A stretch of DNA of 61,631 nucleotides from Mycobacterium sp. shizuoka-1 (GTDB taxonomy: Bacteria > Actinomycetota > Actinomycetes > Mycobacteriales > Mycobacteriaceae), in assembly GCF_002723835.1 (NCBI RefSeq), contig NZ_BEWG01000029.1:7691-69321 (forward strand), given 5' to 3'. How positions within the stretch are numbered: position 1 is the stretch's first letter; every line of letters begins with the position of its first letter. This document shows, one piece after another, positions 1 to 8,405 of this stretch. The position numbers and the translations under genes are program-made. Below the pieces are notes generated by a model. The model searched no databases. It worked only from the letters and a program-made list of their open reading frames with translations, and was not told where the DNA came from.

Positions 1-1
1 C

Positions 2-142
2 GACGGACGGTCGGTGCTGATCATTAGCCACTTCGTCGCTGACGAGCACCGCTTCGATCGCATCGTCAAGCTGTGTGACGGGCGGCTATGCGAGGGACAG
101 TACGGAGGGCAGGGGGTCCCCAGTGACGACCGCAGCCCATGA
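2..142 (+). CDS. ABC transporter ATP-binding protein, C-terminal end (partial)
   Basis: The reading frame is open from the left edge of the window and ends in TGA at 140-142. It encodes the last 46 residues of a protein. The segment VLIISHFV has the shape of the H-loop (switch histidine) of an ABC-transporter nucleotide-binding domain, followed by the usual tail ending in a 'D-G-R' turn. It overlaps the start of the permease gene by about 20 bases, which fits an ATPase-permease operon. The Walker motifs lie outside the window, so the family call rests on the H-loop and the neighbour. Confidence 0.7.
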   Translation, partial: DGRSVLIISHFVADEHRFDRIVKLCDGRLCEGQYGGQGVPSDDRSP

Positions 143-1622
143 GCAGTGGCGGCCGACGCTGCTGCTGACCCGCAGCTTCATCGCCGACTATGTTCGCAAC
201 CCGGTGAACCTGATCATGCTGGTCCTGGTGCCGCTCGTGTTCGTGCTGGTCGCGGCCGGTTCGATCGCCGACGCGATGGAACTGTTACGGGGACGACCCG
301 GCATCGCAACCCAAACGGCGACCGCCGGCTGGGCAGCTGGCTTCCTGTCGGGGCTCGCAATGTACTTCCAGATCCGCTCGGCGCGACGCGCGGACAAGCG
401 GTTGCAACTGGTCGGCTTACCAGCGGCGCGGTTGCTCGCTGCCCGGGCCGGCACCGGTCTGCTCATGGCGGGACTCGTCTCGGGAGTGGCGCTCGCCGCG
501 TTGGCCGTGCGTGTCGGTATCGACCATCCGGTCCGGGTGATCGTCGGTACGCTGATGTTCTCGGTCATCTACCTGGCGATCGGTGCGCTAGTAGGGATAG
601 CGGTTGCCAATCCGGTCAACGGTGCGGTGATCATCTTGTTGATCTGGATGATCGACGTGTTCGTCGGGCCTGCCGGCAGCGGCGGCGATTACGTGTTCAC
701 TCGCTGGTTTCCCACTCACTTCGTCACGTTGTGGATGGTCGACACGCCCTCGCACCACGCTGGACGGCTCGGCGATCTCGGCCTCGCCTCGGTTTGGATG
801 CTCGGCGCTCTTGCTGTGGCCGGCGCGTTGGTGGCGGCGGGTTCTCGCACCGCGCGACGGCGTCAGCGCACGGCCGGCCAGTTACCGACTGCGCTGAGGT
901 TCGGTCTGGTCGATCTGCGGCGAAACGGCGTGCTGCTGGTGCTGCTAGTTATTGTGCCGGCGGCGTTCGTGCTGCTGGCGAAGGTGACCACGCCGGGGCG
1001 ATCTCTAATGGTGTCGGTCACCGAGAACGGCGCCGTTTCAAACCAGTCGTTCTGGTTTCCCGAGGTACACGCCGGAGCGATGGCCCCGATCGGCATCGGT
1101 GCGCTGGCTGCACTGGTTGGGATGTTCGTAGTGGTCGATGCTGCCGGCGGGGACCGACGCCTGCGGCTGGCCGGCTACCGCACTGGCGTGGTGCTGGCTG
1201 CCCGATTGGGCGTGGTCGCCGTAGCCGCCATCGTCATCACGGCGGCCACCATGGGGGTTACCGCGACCGTCTTCGACGCCAGGCAGTGGCCGGGCTACAT
1301 TGCCGCCAACCTGCTGATCGCCGCCATCTACGCCCTGATCGGTGTAGTCATCGGGCCACTGCTGGGCAAGGTCGCGGGGGTGTTCGTCGCATTCTTGATC
1401 CCTTTTCTCGATCTGGGAATCATCCAAAGTCCGATGCTCCGCCCTATACCTCAGGAGTGGGCCCAGTTTCTTCCCGGGTACGGCGTGACCAGGTTGCTAT
1501 TCGATACCAGTCTCACCTCACGTTTCGACGAAACCTGGCCATTACTAACTGGGTTCGTCTGGCTGGGTGGGCTATTGATCGTGGCCTCAGTGGTCCTCAC
1601 CCGCGGCGGGAAGTCGACCTGA
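123..1622 (+). CDS. ABC-2 type transporter permease
   Basis: Encodes a 499-residue integral membrane protein with about twelve hydrophobic stretches arranged as two similar halves, as expected for an ABC-2 type exporter permease. It probably forms the channel for the ATPase whose end lies just upstream. The GTG at 123 is chosen because a GGAGGG sequence lies a few bases before it; a further GTG at 75 is in frame but would overlap the ATPase gene more deeply. The stop overlaps the next start (ATGA), so the next membrane protein is translationally coupled. The substrate cannot be read from the sequence, and no metal-binding motif is evident. Confidence 0.75.
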   Translation: MTTAAHEQWRPTLLLTRSFIADYVRNPVNLIMLVLVPLVFVLVAAGSIADAMELLRGRPGIATQTATAGWAAGFLSGLAMYFQIRSARRADKRLQLVGLPAARLLAARAGTGLLMAGLVSGVALAALAVRVGIDHPVRVIVGTLMFSVIYLAIGALVGIAVANPVNGAVIILLIWMIDVFVGPAGSGGDYVFTRWFPTHFVTLWMVDTPSHHAGRLGDLGLASVWMLGALAVAGALVAAGSRTARRRQRTAGQLPTALRFGLVDLRRNGVLLVLLVIVPAAFVLLAKVTTPGRSLMVSVTENGAVSNQSFWFPEVHAGAMAPIGIGALAALVGMFVVVDAAGGDRRLRLAGYRTGVVLAARLGVVAVAAIVITAATMGVTATVFDARQWPGYIAANLLIAAIYALIGVVIGPLLGKVAGVFVAFLIPFLDLGIIQSPMLRPIPQEWAQFLPGYGVTRLLFDTSLTSRFDETWPLLTGFVWLGGLLIVASVVLTRGGKST

Positions 1623-2029
1623 TGATCGCCGCCGCATGGCTGTTCGGCGTCGGTGGCGCGATCCTCGTCGGGATTGGCGGGTTCTTTCTGTTGGCCCGGC
1701 CTGCACTGCTGCCCGAGGACTTGCGCTATCTACGCCGCACCGCGGGCGAGATCGATGCTGCCGTACCGAGCCTGCGTGAGTGGCTGCGTCTGGTGTTCAT
1801 CGTCCTCGGCGGATACGCAGTGGCTACCAGGACACTCACCATCTACCTGGCAGCCACCGACATTCGTAATGCCGAGTCGTCGGCAGTGGCGGTACTGGCG
1901 GTCGCCGGCGCATCGTCGAGTGGGGTCATGGCGTTGGTAAATTTCGCGCTGCACTCGACATTTCGGTGGCTGCTTTCCGCTGCGGCGGCACTCTGGATCG
2001 TGGCGACGCTGGTGGCGGTGGTGTCGTGA
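1622..2029 (+). CDS. Small membrane protein coupled to the ABC permease
   Basis: Encodes a 135-residue protein starting MIAAAWLFG with about four hydrophobic helices (residues 3-25, 56-73, 85-108 and 113-134) and no recognisable domain. Its ATG overlaps the TGA of the ABC permease, which argues strongly for co-translation and a function with that exporter, perhaps as an accessory membrane subunit. A longer frame running through this region from 146 is an artefact of the GC-rich permease gene. I do not recognise the family. Confidence 0.65.
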   Translation: MIAAAWLFGVGGAILVGIGGFFLLARPALLPEDLRYLRRTAGEIDAAVPSLREWLRLVFIVLGGYAVATRTLTIYLAATDIRNAESSAVAVLAVAGASSSGVMALVNFALHSTFRWLLSAAAALWIVATLVAVVS

Positions 2030-2177
2030 CCTTCCGGGAGTGGGCCTGGCAGGTGCCTCGTCCCTGTAAGCACCCCGGCGTCCACGCCACGGGCTCTTTC
2101 CAACAAGTCCCGGAACACATGGGTCGGCGGGTGCACATGAATACCGCGCTTCGTCGGTCACCGAGTCGCCGGGCGTC

Positions 2178-2705
2178 ATGGTGAAGGATCACCCTGTCAC
2201 GTTCGAGCTGGTTCTCGGCCATCTACGGAAGCGAACGTTTGCGGTACTTTCGACGACTGACGAAGAGGGCAAACCGTGCTCAGCGGGAGTCAACTACCGC
2301 GTGTCTGAGCTCGGCGGTGCCATCTCCATCTTCGTTATGACCCGCCGGCACCTGAAGAAGGCGCGCAATGTCGTGCGGCATCCGCGGGTCTCGCTCGTGG
2401 TTCCGCTGCCGAGGCGGCTCCTGTGGTTCCTCCCACCAGCAACCCTCCAGTTGAGCGGACACGCGAAGATCCTCGACTGGACTGACGACGAAGGGCGGGA
2501 TGCCTTCCGCCAGTTCTGGATAGGCCGCCGAATCCTCAAGGCTTACGAAGAGTCTTACCGCCGCGGCGAAACGCGAATCTGCTTCTTGAAGATCACACCA
2601 GATCCTGCGATCAACACCTACATGGTCGGCTCCAACATCTGGCAGCTCAGGAATCACATGGAATCAGGTGCGGCCAAAGTAATCGACCCGCGCGGGAACC
2701 CATGA
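2178..2705 (+). CDS. Pyridoxamine 5'-phosphate oxidase-fold (PPOX) family protein
   Basis: Encodes 175 residues beginning MVKDHPVTFELVLGHLRKRT. The segments FAVLSTTDEEGKPCSAGVNY and RRHLKKARNVVRHPRVSLVV follow the split-barrel flavin-binding layout of PPOX-like/general-stress proteins, in which a short N-terminal helix precedes the barrel. These proteins bind FMN, F420 or haem and often reduce or scavenge small molecules; the cofactor cannot be told here. No clear ribosome site precedes the ATG at 2178, and the GTG three bases later is an alternative. It precedes the copper operon in the same direction but is separated from it by the CsoR operator, so it is probably not part of that operon. 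Confidence 0.65.
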   Translation: MVKDHPVTFELVLGHLRKRTFAVLSTTDEEGKPCSAGVNYRVSELGGAISIFVMTRRHLKKARNVVRHPRVSLVVPLPRRLLWFLPPATLQLSGHAKILDWTDDEGRDAFRQFWIGRRILKAYEESYRRGETRICFLKITPDPAINTYMVGSNIWQLRNHMESGAAKVIDPRGNP

Positions 2706-2862
2706 GCAACGGGGCGGGTCGGCTTGATGATCATGCGGCGGGCTGATGCGCCGCACGCGGGAGGGCCAGTCGGCGCGCTGAATTGCACACCCTCGACGCC
2801 CACGCGGGCGGGCCCGGTTATGCAGCTGAGGTATCCGTCGCACTTCTGGTGACGTTGGCCCC

Positions 2863-2893
2863 TTGACAGATTGATACCCCATAGGGGTATATT
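2863..2893 (+). promoter_or_regulatory. Promoter of the csoR-copZ-copA operon
   Basis: A perfect -35 hexamer TTGACA lies at 2863-2868, and a -10-like TATATT lies at 2888-2893. The spacing of 19 bases is slightly long, which is common for promoters controlled by MerR or CsoR-type regulators. The -10 box overlaps the right arm of the first operator palindrome, so bound repressor would block RNA polymerase. Confidence 0.7.
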
Positions 2894-2917
2894 GCTTCTT
2901 ATACCCCTATGGGGTAT
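2874..2917. promoter_or_regulatory. Double CsoR-type copper operator
   Basis: Two 17-bp palindromes, ATACCCCATAGGGGTAT (2874-2890) and ATACCCCTATGGGGTAT (2901-2917), are separated by ten bases. Each is an inverted repeat of ATACCCC, and the second is the exact reverse complement of the first. GC-flanked ATACCCC/GGGGTAT dyads are typical of CsoR-family operators. The site lies between the -35 box and the csoR ribosome site, so copper binding to CsoR should release this promoter. Confidence 0.85.
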
Positions 2918-2932
2918 TAGGGAGGAGGAGTC

Positions 2933-3226
2933 ATGGATACGGCGACACCCGGGTATACAGCCTCGAAGGACGCACATCTCAAGCGACTGCGCAGAATCGA
3001 GGGGCAGGTCCGCGGCCTTGCGCGCATGGTCGACGAGGACGCCTACTGCATTGACGTGCTCACCCAGATATCGGCGGCAACCAAAGCGTTGGAGTCGGTG
3101 GCGTTGTCGCTTCTAGACGAACATCTGTCCCACTGCGTCCGTGACGCAATCCACCAGGGCGGCGACATGGCCGAGCAGAAGATCAATGAAGCCTCGGCAG
3201 CAATCGCGCGGCTCGTCCGCTCCTGA
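2933..3226 (+). CDS. csoR: Copper-sensing repressor CsoR (DUF156 family)
   Basis: Encodes 97 residues of the all-helical CsoR/RcnR family. The Cu(I) ligand triad is present as Cys39, His64 and Cys68, with the same spacing (25 and 4) as the M. tuberculosis CsoR triad Cys36/His61/Cys65. The family also has the conserved RLRRIEGQVRGL segment at residues 18-29. A strong GGAGGAGGAG ribosome site sits just before the ATG. It is the first gene of csoR-copZ-copA and is preceded by its own double palindrome, so it should autoregulate: apo-CsoR represses, and Cu(I) releases. The copper specificity is inferred from the ligand set and the neighbours. Confidence 0.93.
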   Translation: MDTATPGYTASKDAHLKRLRRIEGQVRGLARMVDEDAYCIDVLTQISAATKALESVALSLLDEHLSHCVRDAIHQGGDMAEQKINEASAAIARLVRS

Positions 3227-3388
3227 GCACACATCCGAAACCGCCCATCCCGCAAGCGAAAGTGGACAGAAATGACCCGACAGCTCATCGTCACCCTGCC
3301 CCTGGTCCCGTCCACCTCCTCGGGCTGCAGTTGCTGCGCACCGAGGTCCTCGGACACACGCCCACCAGCAACGCTCGAGGAGAACGCC

Positions 3389-3631
3389 ATGAGCACCACC
3401 ACAACCACCAAGTCCTACTCCGTGACCGGCATGACCTGCAGCCACTGCGTCGCCGCGGTGAGCGCAGAACTCGGTGCACTCGCCGGTGTCACCGACGTTC
3501 ATGTCGATCTGGTTGCCGGCGGCATATCCACAGTGACGGTTTCCAGCGACACACCACTGACCACAGCGCAGATCACCTCCGCACTCGATGAGGCCGGCGA
3601 CTACCGCCTATCCAACGATCAACCTCGCTAG
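3389..3631 (+). CDS. copZ: CopZ-like copper chaperone (HMA domain)
   Basis: Encodes an 80-residue single heavy-metal-associated domain with the metal motif GMTCSHC (Cys17, Cys20). It should carry Cu(I) in the cytoplasm and hand it to the downstream CopA ATPase or to CsoR. The ATG at 3389 has a GAGGAGAA ribosome site a few bases upstream. The same frame is open upstream to an ATG at 3272, which would add a 39-residue extension containing the cluster SGCSCC; this may be a short leader rather than part of CopZ. It lies between csoR and copA, and all three read in the same direction. Confidence 0.88.
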   Translation: MSTTTTTKSYSVTGMTCSHCVAAVSAELGALAGVTDVHVDLVAGGISTVTVSSDTPLTTAQITSALDEAGDYRLSNDQPR

Positions 3632-3671
3632 CGCTTCGACCCTGCGCCGTACCCGAACCAAAGGACAGAGC

Positions 3672-6020
3672 ATGAGCCTGCCGAATCACGTCGTCGGTGT
3701 CGATCAACCCCACAGCATCGAGTTGTCGATCGGCGGGATGACCTGTGCATCGTGTGCAGCCCGGATCGAAAAGAAACTGAACAAGATCGATGGGGTCGAG
3801 GCCAGCGTCAACTACGCGACCGAAAAGGCCAAGGTGGACTACCCCAACTCCGTCGATCCGGCAGTGTTGATCGCCGCGGTGGAAGCGACCGGCTACACCG
3901 CAACCGCCCCCGCGGCGCCGAACGACGCGGCCCCGACCGATTCCGGCCGGGACGCGGGCGAAGCCGACTCCTTGCGGAGCCGATTGCTGATCTCCCTGGT
4001 GCTGACGGTGCCCGTGATCGCGATGTCGATGATCCCCGCGCTGCAATTCACCAACTGGCAATGGCTCGCGCTGACCTTGGCCTCTCCCGTCGTGGTGTGG
4101 GGCGCCCTGCCGTTTCATCGCGCAGCCTGGGCCAACGCCCGTCACCGCGCCGCCACGATGGACACCCTGATCTCACTGGGCGTCAGCGCCGCGTACCTGT
4201 GGTCACTGTGGGCGCTGTTCATCGGACACGCCGGCATGCCGGGGATGAGGATGGCCTTCAGTCTGCTACCCGACGCGGGTTCCGAGACCGAGCACATCTA
4301 CCTCGAAGTCGCCGCCGCGGTGACGGTGTTCATTCTGGCCGGCCGCTACTTCGAGGCGCGCGCCAAGACACGATCCGGTGCCGCGCTGCGGGCCCTGCTC
4401 GACATGGGCGCCAAAGACGTCGCCGTCGTGCGCAACGGTACCGAAATCCGCATTCCAACAGCAGAACTTAGCGTCGGAGACGTGTTCGTGGTGCGACCGG
4501 GTGAGAAGATCGCCACCGACGGGGTGGTGACCGACGGCGCATCAGCGGTCGACGCATCGATGCTCACCGGGGAATCCGTGCCCGTCGAGGTCCGTCCCGG
4601 CGACCACGTCACCGGTGCCACCGTCAACGCCGGTGGGCGACTGCTCGTCCGCGCCACCCGAATCGGCGCCGACACCCAACTCGCGCAGATGGCGCGCCTG
4701 GTCGAAGACGCCCAGAACGGCAAGGCATCGGTACAGCGCCTGGCCGACCGGGTCTCGGCGGTCTTCGTGCCCATCGTCCTGGCGCTGTCGGTGGCAACGC
4801 TGGCTGTCTGGCTGCTCACCGGCCATTCGGCGACAGTCGCGTTCACCGCGGCGGTCGCCGTCCTGATCATCGCCTGCCCGTGCGCGCTCGGTCTGGCCAC
4901 CCCCACGGCCCTCATGGTCGGCACCGGCCGCGGCGCCCAACTGGGCATCCTGATCAAAGGGCCGCAGGTGCTCGAGTCCACCCGCCGGGTCGACACCATC
5001 GTGCTCGACAAGACCGGAACCGTCACCACCGGCCGCATGAGTCTCGTGGGGGTGTACCCGGGCGCAGGCCAGAACTCCGACGAGCTCCTCGAGTTCGCGG
5101 GAGCCTTGGAGAGCGCGTCTCAACACCCCATCGCGGAAGCGATCGCCGCTTCGGCCTCCGCCGGCGGCGCGTTGCCAGCGGTCGAAGACTTCTCCAACCA
5201 CAACGGCTACGGCGTCAGCGGCGTCGTCGCCGGCCATGCGGTCCTGGTTGGACGGCTCAGCTGGCTTAATGACGACTGGTCGCTGACAGCCCCCGACGAC
5301 CTCGCCTCCGCCGCCGAACACGCTGAGTCCCAGGGCCACACCCCAGTGTGGGTGGCGTGGGACGGGGCGGTGCGCGGCGTGATCGTCGTGGCCGACACGG
5401 TGAAGCGCACCTCCGCGGACGCCATCGGCCAATTCCGCAAGCTCGGCCTACGTCCGTTTCTGCTGACCGGCGACAATCGGCGCGCCGCCCTCGCAGTCGC
5501 CGCAGAGGTCGGTATCGACGCCGACGACGTGATCGCCGAGGTCCTCCCTGCCGGCAAAGTCGACACCATCAAAAGCCTGCAAGCGCAGGGGCGAACCGTC
5601 GCCATGGTCGGCGACGGCGTCAACGATGCCGCCGCACTGGTACAGGCCGATCTGGGCCTGGCGATGGGCACCGGATCCGACGTCGCCATCGAGGCATCCG
5701 ACCTGACACTGGTACGTGGTGATCTGCGCGCAGCCGCCGACGCCATTCGATTGGCCCGGTCAACCCTGCGGACCATCAAGGGAAACCTGTTCTGGGCCTT
5801 CGCCTACAACGTCGCCGCACTTCCCTTAGCGGCGCTGGGCCTACTCAATCCGCTGATCGCCGGCGCCGCAATGGCCTTCAGCTCGGTCTTCGTGGTCAGC
5901 AACAGCCTGCGGCTTCGCCGGTTCACCAGCAGCGCATCCCCTGGGCAGACGGAAGACGTCCACGTTGCGACAGTGCCGCCAGGGGGCGACGAGTACCGCA
6001 GGGCCCACACCGCACCATAA
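3672..6020 (+). CDS. copA: Copper-exporting P1B-type ATPase CopA
   Basis: Encodes 782 residues. An N-terminal HMA domain has GMTCASC (Cys25, Cys28). The ATPase core shows TGES near residue 300, the P1B-1 transmembrane metal motif CPC at 402-404, the phosphorylation site DKTGT with Asp446, the HP motif (QHPIAEA) and GDGVND at 647-652. These are the hallmarks of Cu(I) exporters, which pump copper from the cytoplasm using ATP. The ATG at 3672 is favoured over an in-frame ATG at 3588, because it has an AAGGA site and does not overlap copZ. It is the last gene of the csoR operon and is followed by a strong hairpin. Confidence 0.93.
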   Translation: MSLPNHVVGVDQPHSIELSIGGMTCASCAARIEKKLNKIDGVEASVNYATEKAKVDYPNSVDPAVLIAAVEATGYTATAPAAPNDAAPTDSGRDAGEADSLRSRLLISLVLTVPVIAMSMIPALQFTNWQWLALTLASPVVVWGALPFHRAAWANARHRAATMDTLISLGVSAAYLWSLWALFIGHAGMPGMRMAFSLLPDAGSETEHIYLEVAAAVTVFILAGRYFEARAKTRSGAALRALLDMGAKDVAVVRNGTEIRIPTAELSVGDVFVVRPGEKIATDGVVTDGASAVDASMLTGESVPVEVRPGDHVTGATVNAGGRLLVRATRIGADTQLAQMARLVEDAQNGKASVQRLADRVSAVFVPIVLALSVATLAVWLLTGHSATVAFTAAVAVLIIACPCALGLATPTALMVGTGRGAQLGILIKGPQVLESTRRVDTIVLDKTGTVTTGRMSLVGVYPGAGQNSDELLEFAGALESASQHPIAEAIAASASAGGALPAVEDFSNHNGYGVSGVVAGHAVLVGRLSWLNDDWSLTAPDDLASAAEHAESQGHTPVWVAWDGAVRGVIVVADTVKRTSADAIGQFRKLGLRPFLLTGDNRRAALAVAAEVGIDADDVIAEVLPAGKVDTIKSLQAQGRTVAMVGDGVNDAAALVQADLGLAMGTGSDVAIEASDLTLVRGDLRAAADAIRLARSTLRTIKGNLFWAFAYNVAALPLAALGLLNPLIAGAAMAFSSVFVVSNSLRLRRFTSSASPGQTEDVHVATVPPGGDEYRRAHTAP

Positions 6021-6053
6021 CCCCAGGCTGGGCACCTCACGCTCAGCAAATAC

Positions 6054-6084
6054 GCCCGCGGCGCGGGACTCCCCCGCCGCGGGC
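6054..6084. terminator. Bidirectional hairpin between copA and the SHOCT gene
   Basis: A perfect 10-bp stem, GCCCGCGGCG (6054-6063) with CGCCGCGGGC (6075-6084), encloses an 11-base loop. It lies between two convergent genes, as expected for a shared terminator. There is no T-run, which is usual for mycobacterial hairpin terminators. Confidence 0.6.
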
Positions 6085-6101
6085 TTGGGTGCTGGCGTCA
6101 G

Positions 6102-6356
6102 TTATCGGCGGACAGCCTCGCGCAGAATCGCCAATCGTTCGCGGTACTGCGTTTCGTCGATCTCGCCACTGGCGAATCTCGCCGCTAGCAGTTGTTCGGC
6201 TGTGGGCGCGTCACCGCGTGGCGCTTGTGAGCTGCCCGTCGTGTATCTGATCAGAGCGACGATACCGACGATGATCAAGCCCCAGAACAGCACCATCCCG
6301 ACGCCCATCCCCGCGTATCCCCACCAACCCATGTCGTGGTCGTACCAAAACATCAT
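6102..6356 (-). CDS. SHOCT-domain small membrane protein
   Basis: Encodes 84 residues. The N-terminus MMFWYDHDMGWWGYAGMG is rich in Met, His and Trp and leads into one transmembrane helix (about residues 17-38). The C-terminus (AARFASGEIDETQYRERLAIL) is a short SHOCT domain, a helical module usually found at protein ends and thought to mediate oligomerisation. The same architecture recurs at 30866-31147. Its position, convergent with copA and downstream of the multicopper oxidase gene in the same direction, suggests a role in envelope copper handling, but no biochemical function is known. Confidence 0.75.
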   Translation of the reverse strand: MMFWYDHDMGWWGYAGMGVGMVLFWGLIIVGIVALIRYTTGSSQAPRGDAPTAEQLLAARFASGEIDETQYRERLAILREAVRR

Positions 6357-6498
6357 GACCGTTCCTCCTCTTGATGTATCCGTGGCCGATCGGCCACAGT
6401 CTTACGGTTTGCGTCTCGTCCCGACAGAGTCAAGAGCACTGCGCTTCAAGGTCTTTGGGCCTCATTGCCGCTGACCGTGCGAAGGGCGCGGCACCGGG

Positions 6499-8055
6499 CT
6501 AGGGCGAGTAGTTCAGGCTCGTCATCATGCCGGCTTCCTGGTGATAGGTGTTGTGGCAGTGCATCATCCAGACGCCCGGGTTGTCGGCGGCGAGCGCCAC
6601 CGTCAGCTCCTGCATCGGCAGAACGATGACGGTGTCCTTGCGTGGGCCCGGAGTCCCGTCCGGCTTGATCACTTGAAAGGTGTGGCCGTGCAGGTGCATG
6701 GGATGCCACATCATGGTGGTATTGGCGAAGGTCAACGTCGCCTTCTGGCCTTGCCTCACAGTCAGTGGGACGGTGTCTTCGAACGGTCTGCCGTTGATCG
6801 TCCAGTCGTAGGACGCCATGGAACCGGAAAGCCGGGCCGACAGAGCGACATCGGCCCTGCTGACATCCAATACCGCCTCGGGCGCGGCGGTGAACACGCC
6901 GACGGTGCCGACCCGGCGCTGCAGTTCGGGTGGCATGAACGTCGGATCGGGTGCGGCACCGGCACCGGTCGACAGTATGGCTCGCGCGAGCGCGTTCTTC
7001 CCTTCGGCCGAAGCGACAAAGGAGAACACGCCGTCACCGGTGGTGATGAGCACGTCATAGCGCTCACCCATGCCGATCAGAAGCGCGTCCACCTCGGTCG
7101 GCACCACAGGGAAGCCGTCGGTGTGGGTGACGGTCATCCGATGCCCGGCCAACGCGACCCGAAAAGCGGTATCGGACGCGGCGTTGATGATCCGCATCCT
7201 TATCCGCTGCCCAGGGCGAGCGGTGAGAGTGGTCGGTGCCGCCGGAATACGACCGTTCGCCAGGTAGAAGGGGTAGCTGACGTCACCCGCGTCGCCCCCG
7301 AGAAGCGGGCTCGCGCCCACGCCGCCGACACCGGGAACCCCTGGCATTCCAGGTGTTCCGCTCATGCCGGGCATGCCGGGCATGCCGGGCATGCCTGGCA
7401 TGCCACCCGAGTGGCCGCCGACTCCCGAGATGGGACGCAGCCCCTCGTAGAGCTGCTGCGGACTGGAGCCGATGCCGTCGGTCCAGTCATCGAGCACCAC
7501 GATCCACTCGGCGTCGTAGCCTCCCGGTTCGGCCGGATCGTCGATGATGACCGGCGCGTAGAGTCCGTAGTCGGCGTCGAGGCCGGTGTGCGGATGCGCC
7601 CAGTAGGTACCGGGATGAGGCGCAGAAAACCGGTAAGTGAAGTTCGAGGACGGGTCGATGTTCGGGGTCGCCGGCGTTGCCCCATCCATATCGTTGCGCA
7701 GCGCGATGCCATGCCAGTGCAGCGAAGACGGGTGGTTCAGACCGTTGGTGACGCTAATCGCCAGTTCGTCGCCGACGTTGGCGCGGATCAACGGTCCGGG
7801 AACAATGTTGTTGTACGCCAGTGTGCGGGCGACGGGTCCGCCCAGATCGATGTCCGCCGGCCCAGGTGTCAACGCCGCAGTGACAGTGCGCCCGGTGTGG
7901 GGCCGCGCGGCTTCGGCGGCGCCGATCGGATCCGTAGCCGGGTTGACACTTGTGGGCTTTCCGCACGCAGCCATGGCGGCGGTACTGGCAGCGAGGGTGG
8001 CCGCGAGAAACGTGCGTCGTGTCAATATCGTCGTGCCGACGCTCTGACCGTTCAT
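6499..8055 (-). CDS. Multicopper oxidase, Tat-exported lipoprotein (MmcO/CueO-like)
   Basis: Encodes 518 residues. The N-terminus carries a twin-arginine motif (LTRRTFLA) and a lipobox ending AAC, so it should be Tat-exported and anchored outside the membrane. All four copper-binding segments are visible: HWHG, HPHTG, HPMHLHGH and the C-terminal HCHNTYHQEAGM. Between domains there is a Met/Gly-rich insert with repeated MPG units, as in Cu(I)-oxidising CueO-type enzymes. It probably oxidises Cu(I) to the less toxic Cu(II). The ATG at 8055 overlaps the stop of the upstream small membrane protein (ATGA), so a longer TTG start at 8088 is unlikely. Confidence 0.9.
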   Translation of the reverse strand: MNGQSVGTTILTRRTFLAATLAASTAAMAACGKPTSVNPATDPIGAAEAARPHTGRTVTAALTPGPADIDLGGPVARTLAYNNIVPGPLIRANVGDELAISVTNGLNHPSSLHWHGIALRNDMDGATPATPNIDPSSNFTYRFSAPHPGTYWAHPHTGLDADYGLYAPVIIDDPAEPGGYDAEWIVVLDDWTDGIGSSPQQLYEGLRPISGVGGHSGGMPGMPGMPGMPGMSGTPGMPGVPGVGGVGASPLLGGDAGDVSYPFYLANGRIPAAPTTLTARPGQRIRMRIINAASDTAFRVALAGHRMTVTHTDGFPVVPTEVDALLIGMGERYDVLITTGDGVFSFVASAEGKNALARAILSTGAGAAPDPTFMPPELQRRVGTVGVFTAAPEAVLDVSRADVALSARLSGSMASYDWTINGRPFEDTVPLTVRQGQKATLTFANTTMMWHPMHLHGHTFQVIKPDGTPGPRKDTVIVLPMQELTVALAADNPGVWMMHCHNTYHQEAGMMTSLNYSP

Positions 8056-8279
8056 GGTCGTTGCGGGGGGTTCGTCGTCGCGACGCAATCGGCGGCGGTG
8101 AGGCCGGGCAACGGAGCGTCGCGCTGGATTTCAATGTCCTGGCGGCGCTGCGGTGTCTTCCCCCCGAGCAGTGCCGCCAGCGCGGCGATCACGGCTCCCC
8201 AGAACGCAACCAGCATCATCATTGCCAGCAGGCAGCCAGCCCACCCCCACAGAGCGCCGGCTTCGTTCCACCACGTCAT
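8052..8279 (-). CDS. Small membrane protein coupled to the multicopper oxidase
   Basis: Encodes 75 residues starting MTWWNEAGALWG, with a single hydrophobic stretch (about residues 10-40) followed by a charged cytoplasmic-type tail. A near-perfect Shine-Dalgarno sequence (AAGGAGGTGA, 8286-8295 on the minus strand) precedes the ATG, showing strong translation. Its TGA overlaps the ATG of the multicopper oxidase, so the two proteins are made together. I do not recognise a family. It may be a membrane partner of the oxidase. The divergent two-component operon starts on the other side of the intergenic region. Confidence 0.75.
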   Translation of the reverse strand: MTWWNEAGALWGWAGCLLAMMMLVAFWGAVIAALAALLGGKTPQRRQDIEIQRDAPLPGLTAADCVATTNPPQRP

Positions 8280-8343
8280 CGGGGTCACCTCCTTCGCGTT
8301 CCACACTCGTGCGGTCGAGTAGCGAATCGACGATGGTTTTATG

Positions 8344-8360
8344 AAGATTCGCTCAAGACC
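8344..8360. promoter_or_regulatory. Candidate response-regulator box 1 (AAGATT-N5-AAGACC)
   Basis: Direct repeat AAGATT (8344-8349), five bases, AAGACC (8355-8360), giving an 11-bp period as bound by tandem OmpR-family regulators. It lies between the divergent two-component operon and the small-protein/multicopper-oxidase operon, so it could serve both. The same pattern recurs at 11188, 14267, 30020 and 42415. Confidence 0.55.
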
Positions 8361-8405
8361 TGGGTCGCGGGTTCCTGAATCCCTTCGGGGCGGCACGATG
8401 AGGAC

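Noticed and set aside
146..2029. Long plus-strand frame of 627 residues over the ABC permease
   Set aside because: Its first part is the shadow frame of the permease gene and is Arg/Pro-rich. Only its last 135 residues (1622-2029) look like a real protein, and these are annotated separately.
7340..7400. Short repeats that look like a repeat array
   Set aside because: They are GGCATGCC-type codons for the MPGM repeat of the oxidase, with no spacers, so not a CRISPR array. The same holds for 31438-31480.
6541..8322. Plus-strand frame of 593 residues
   Set aside because: It is the antisense of the multicopper oxidase gene, whose conserved copper motifs are on the minus strand.
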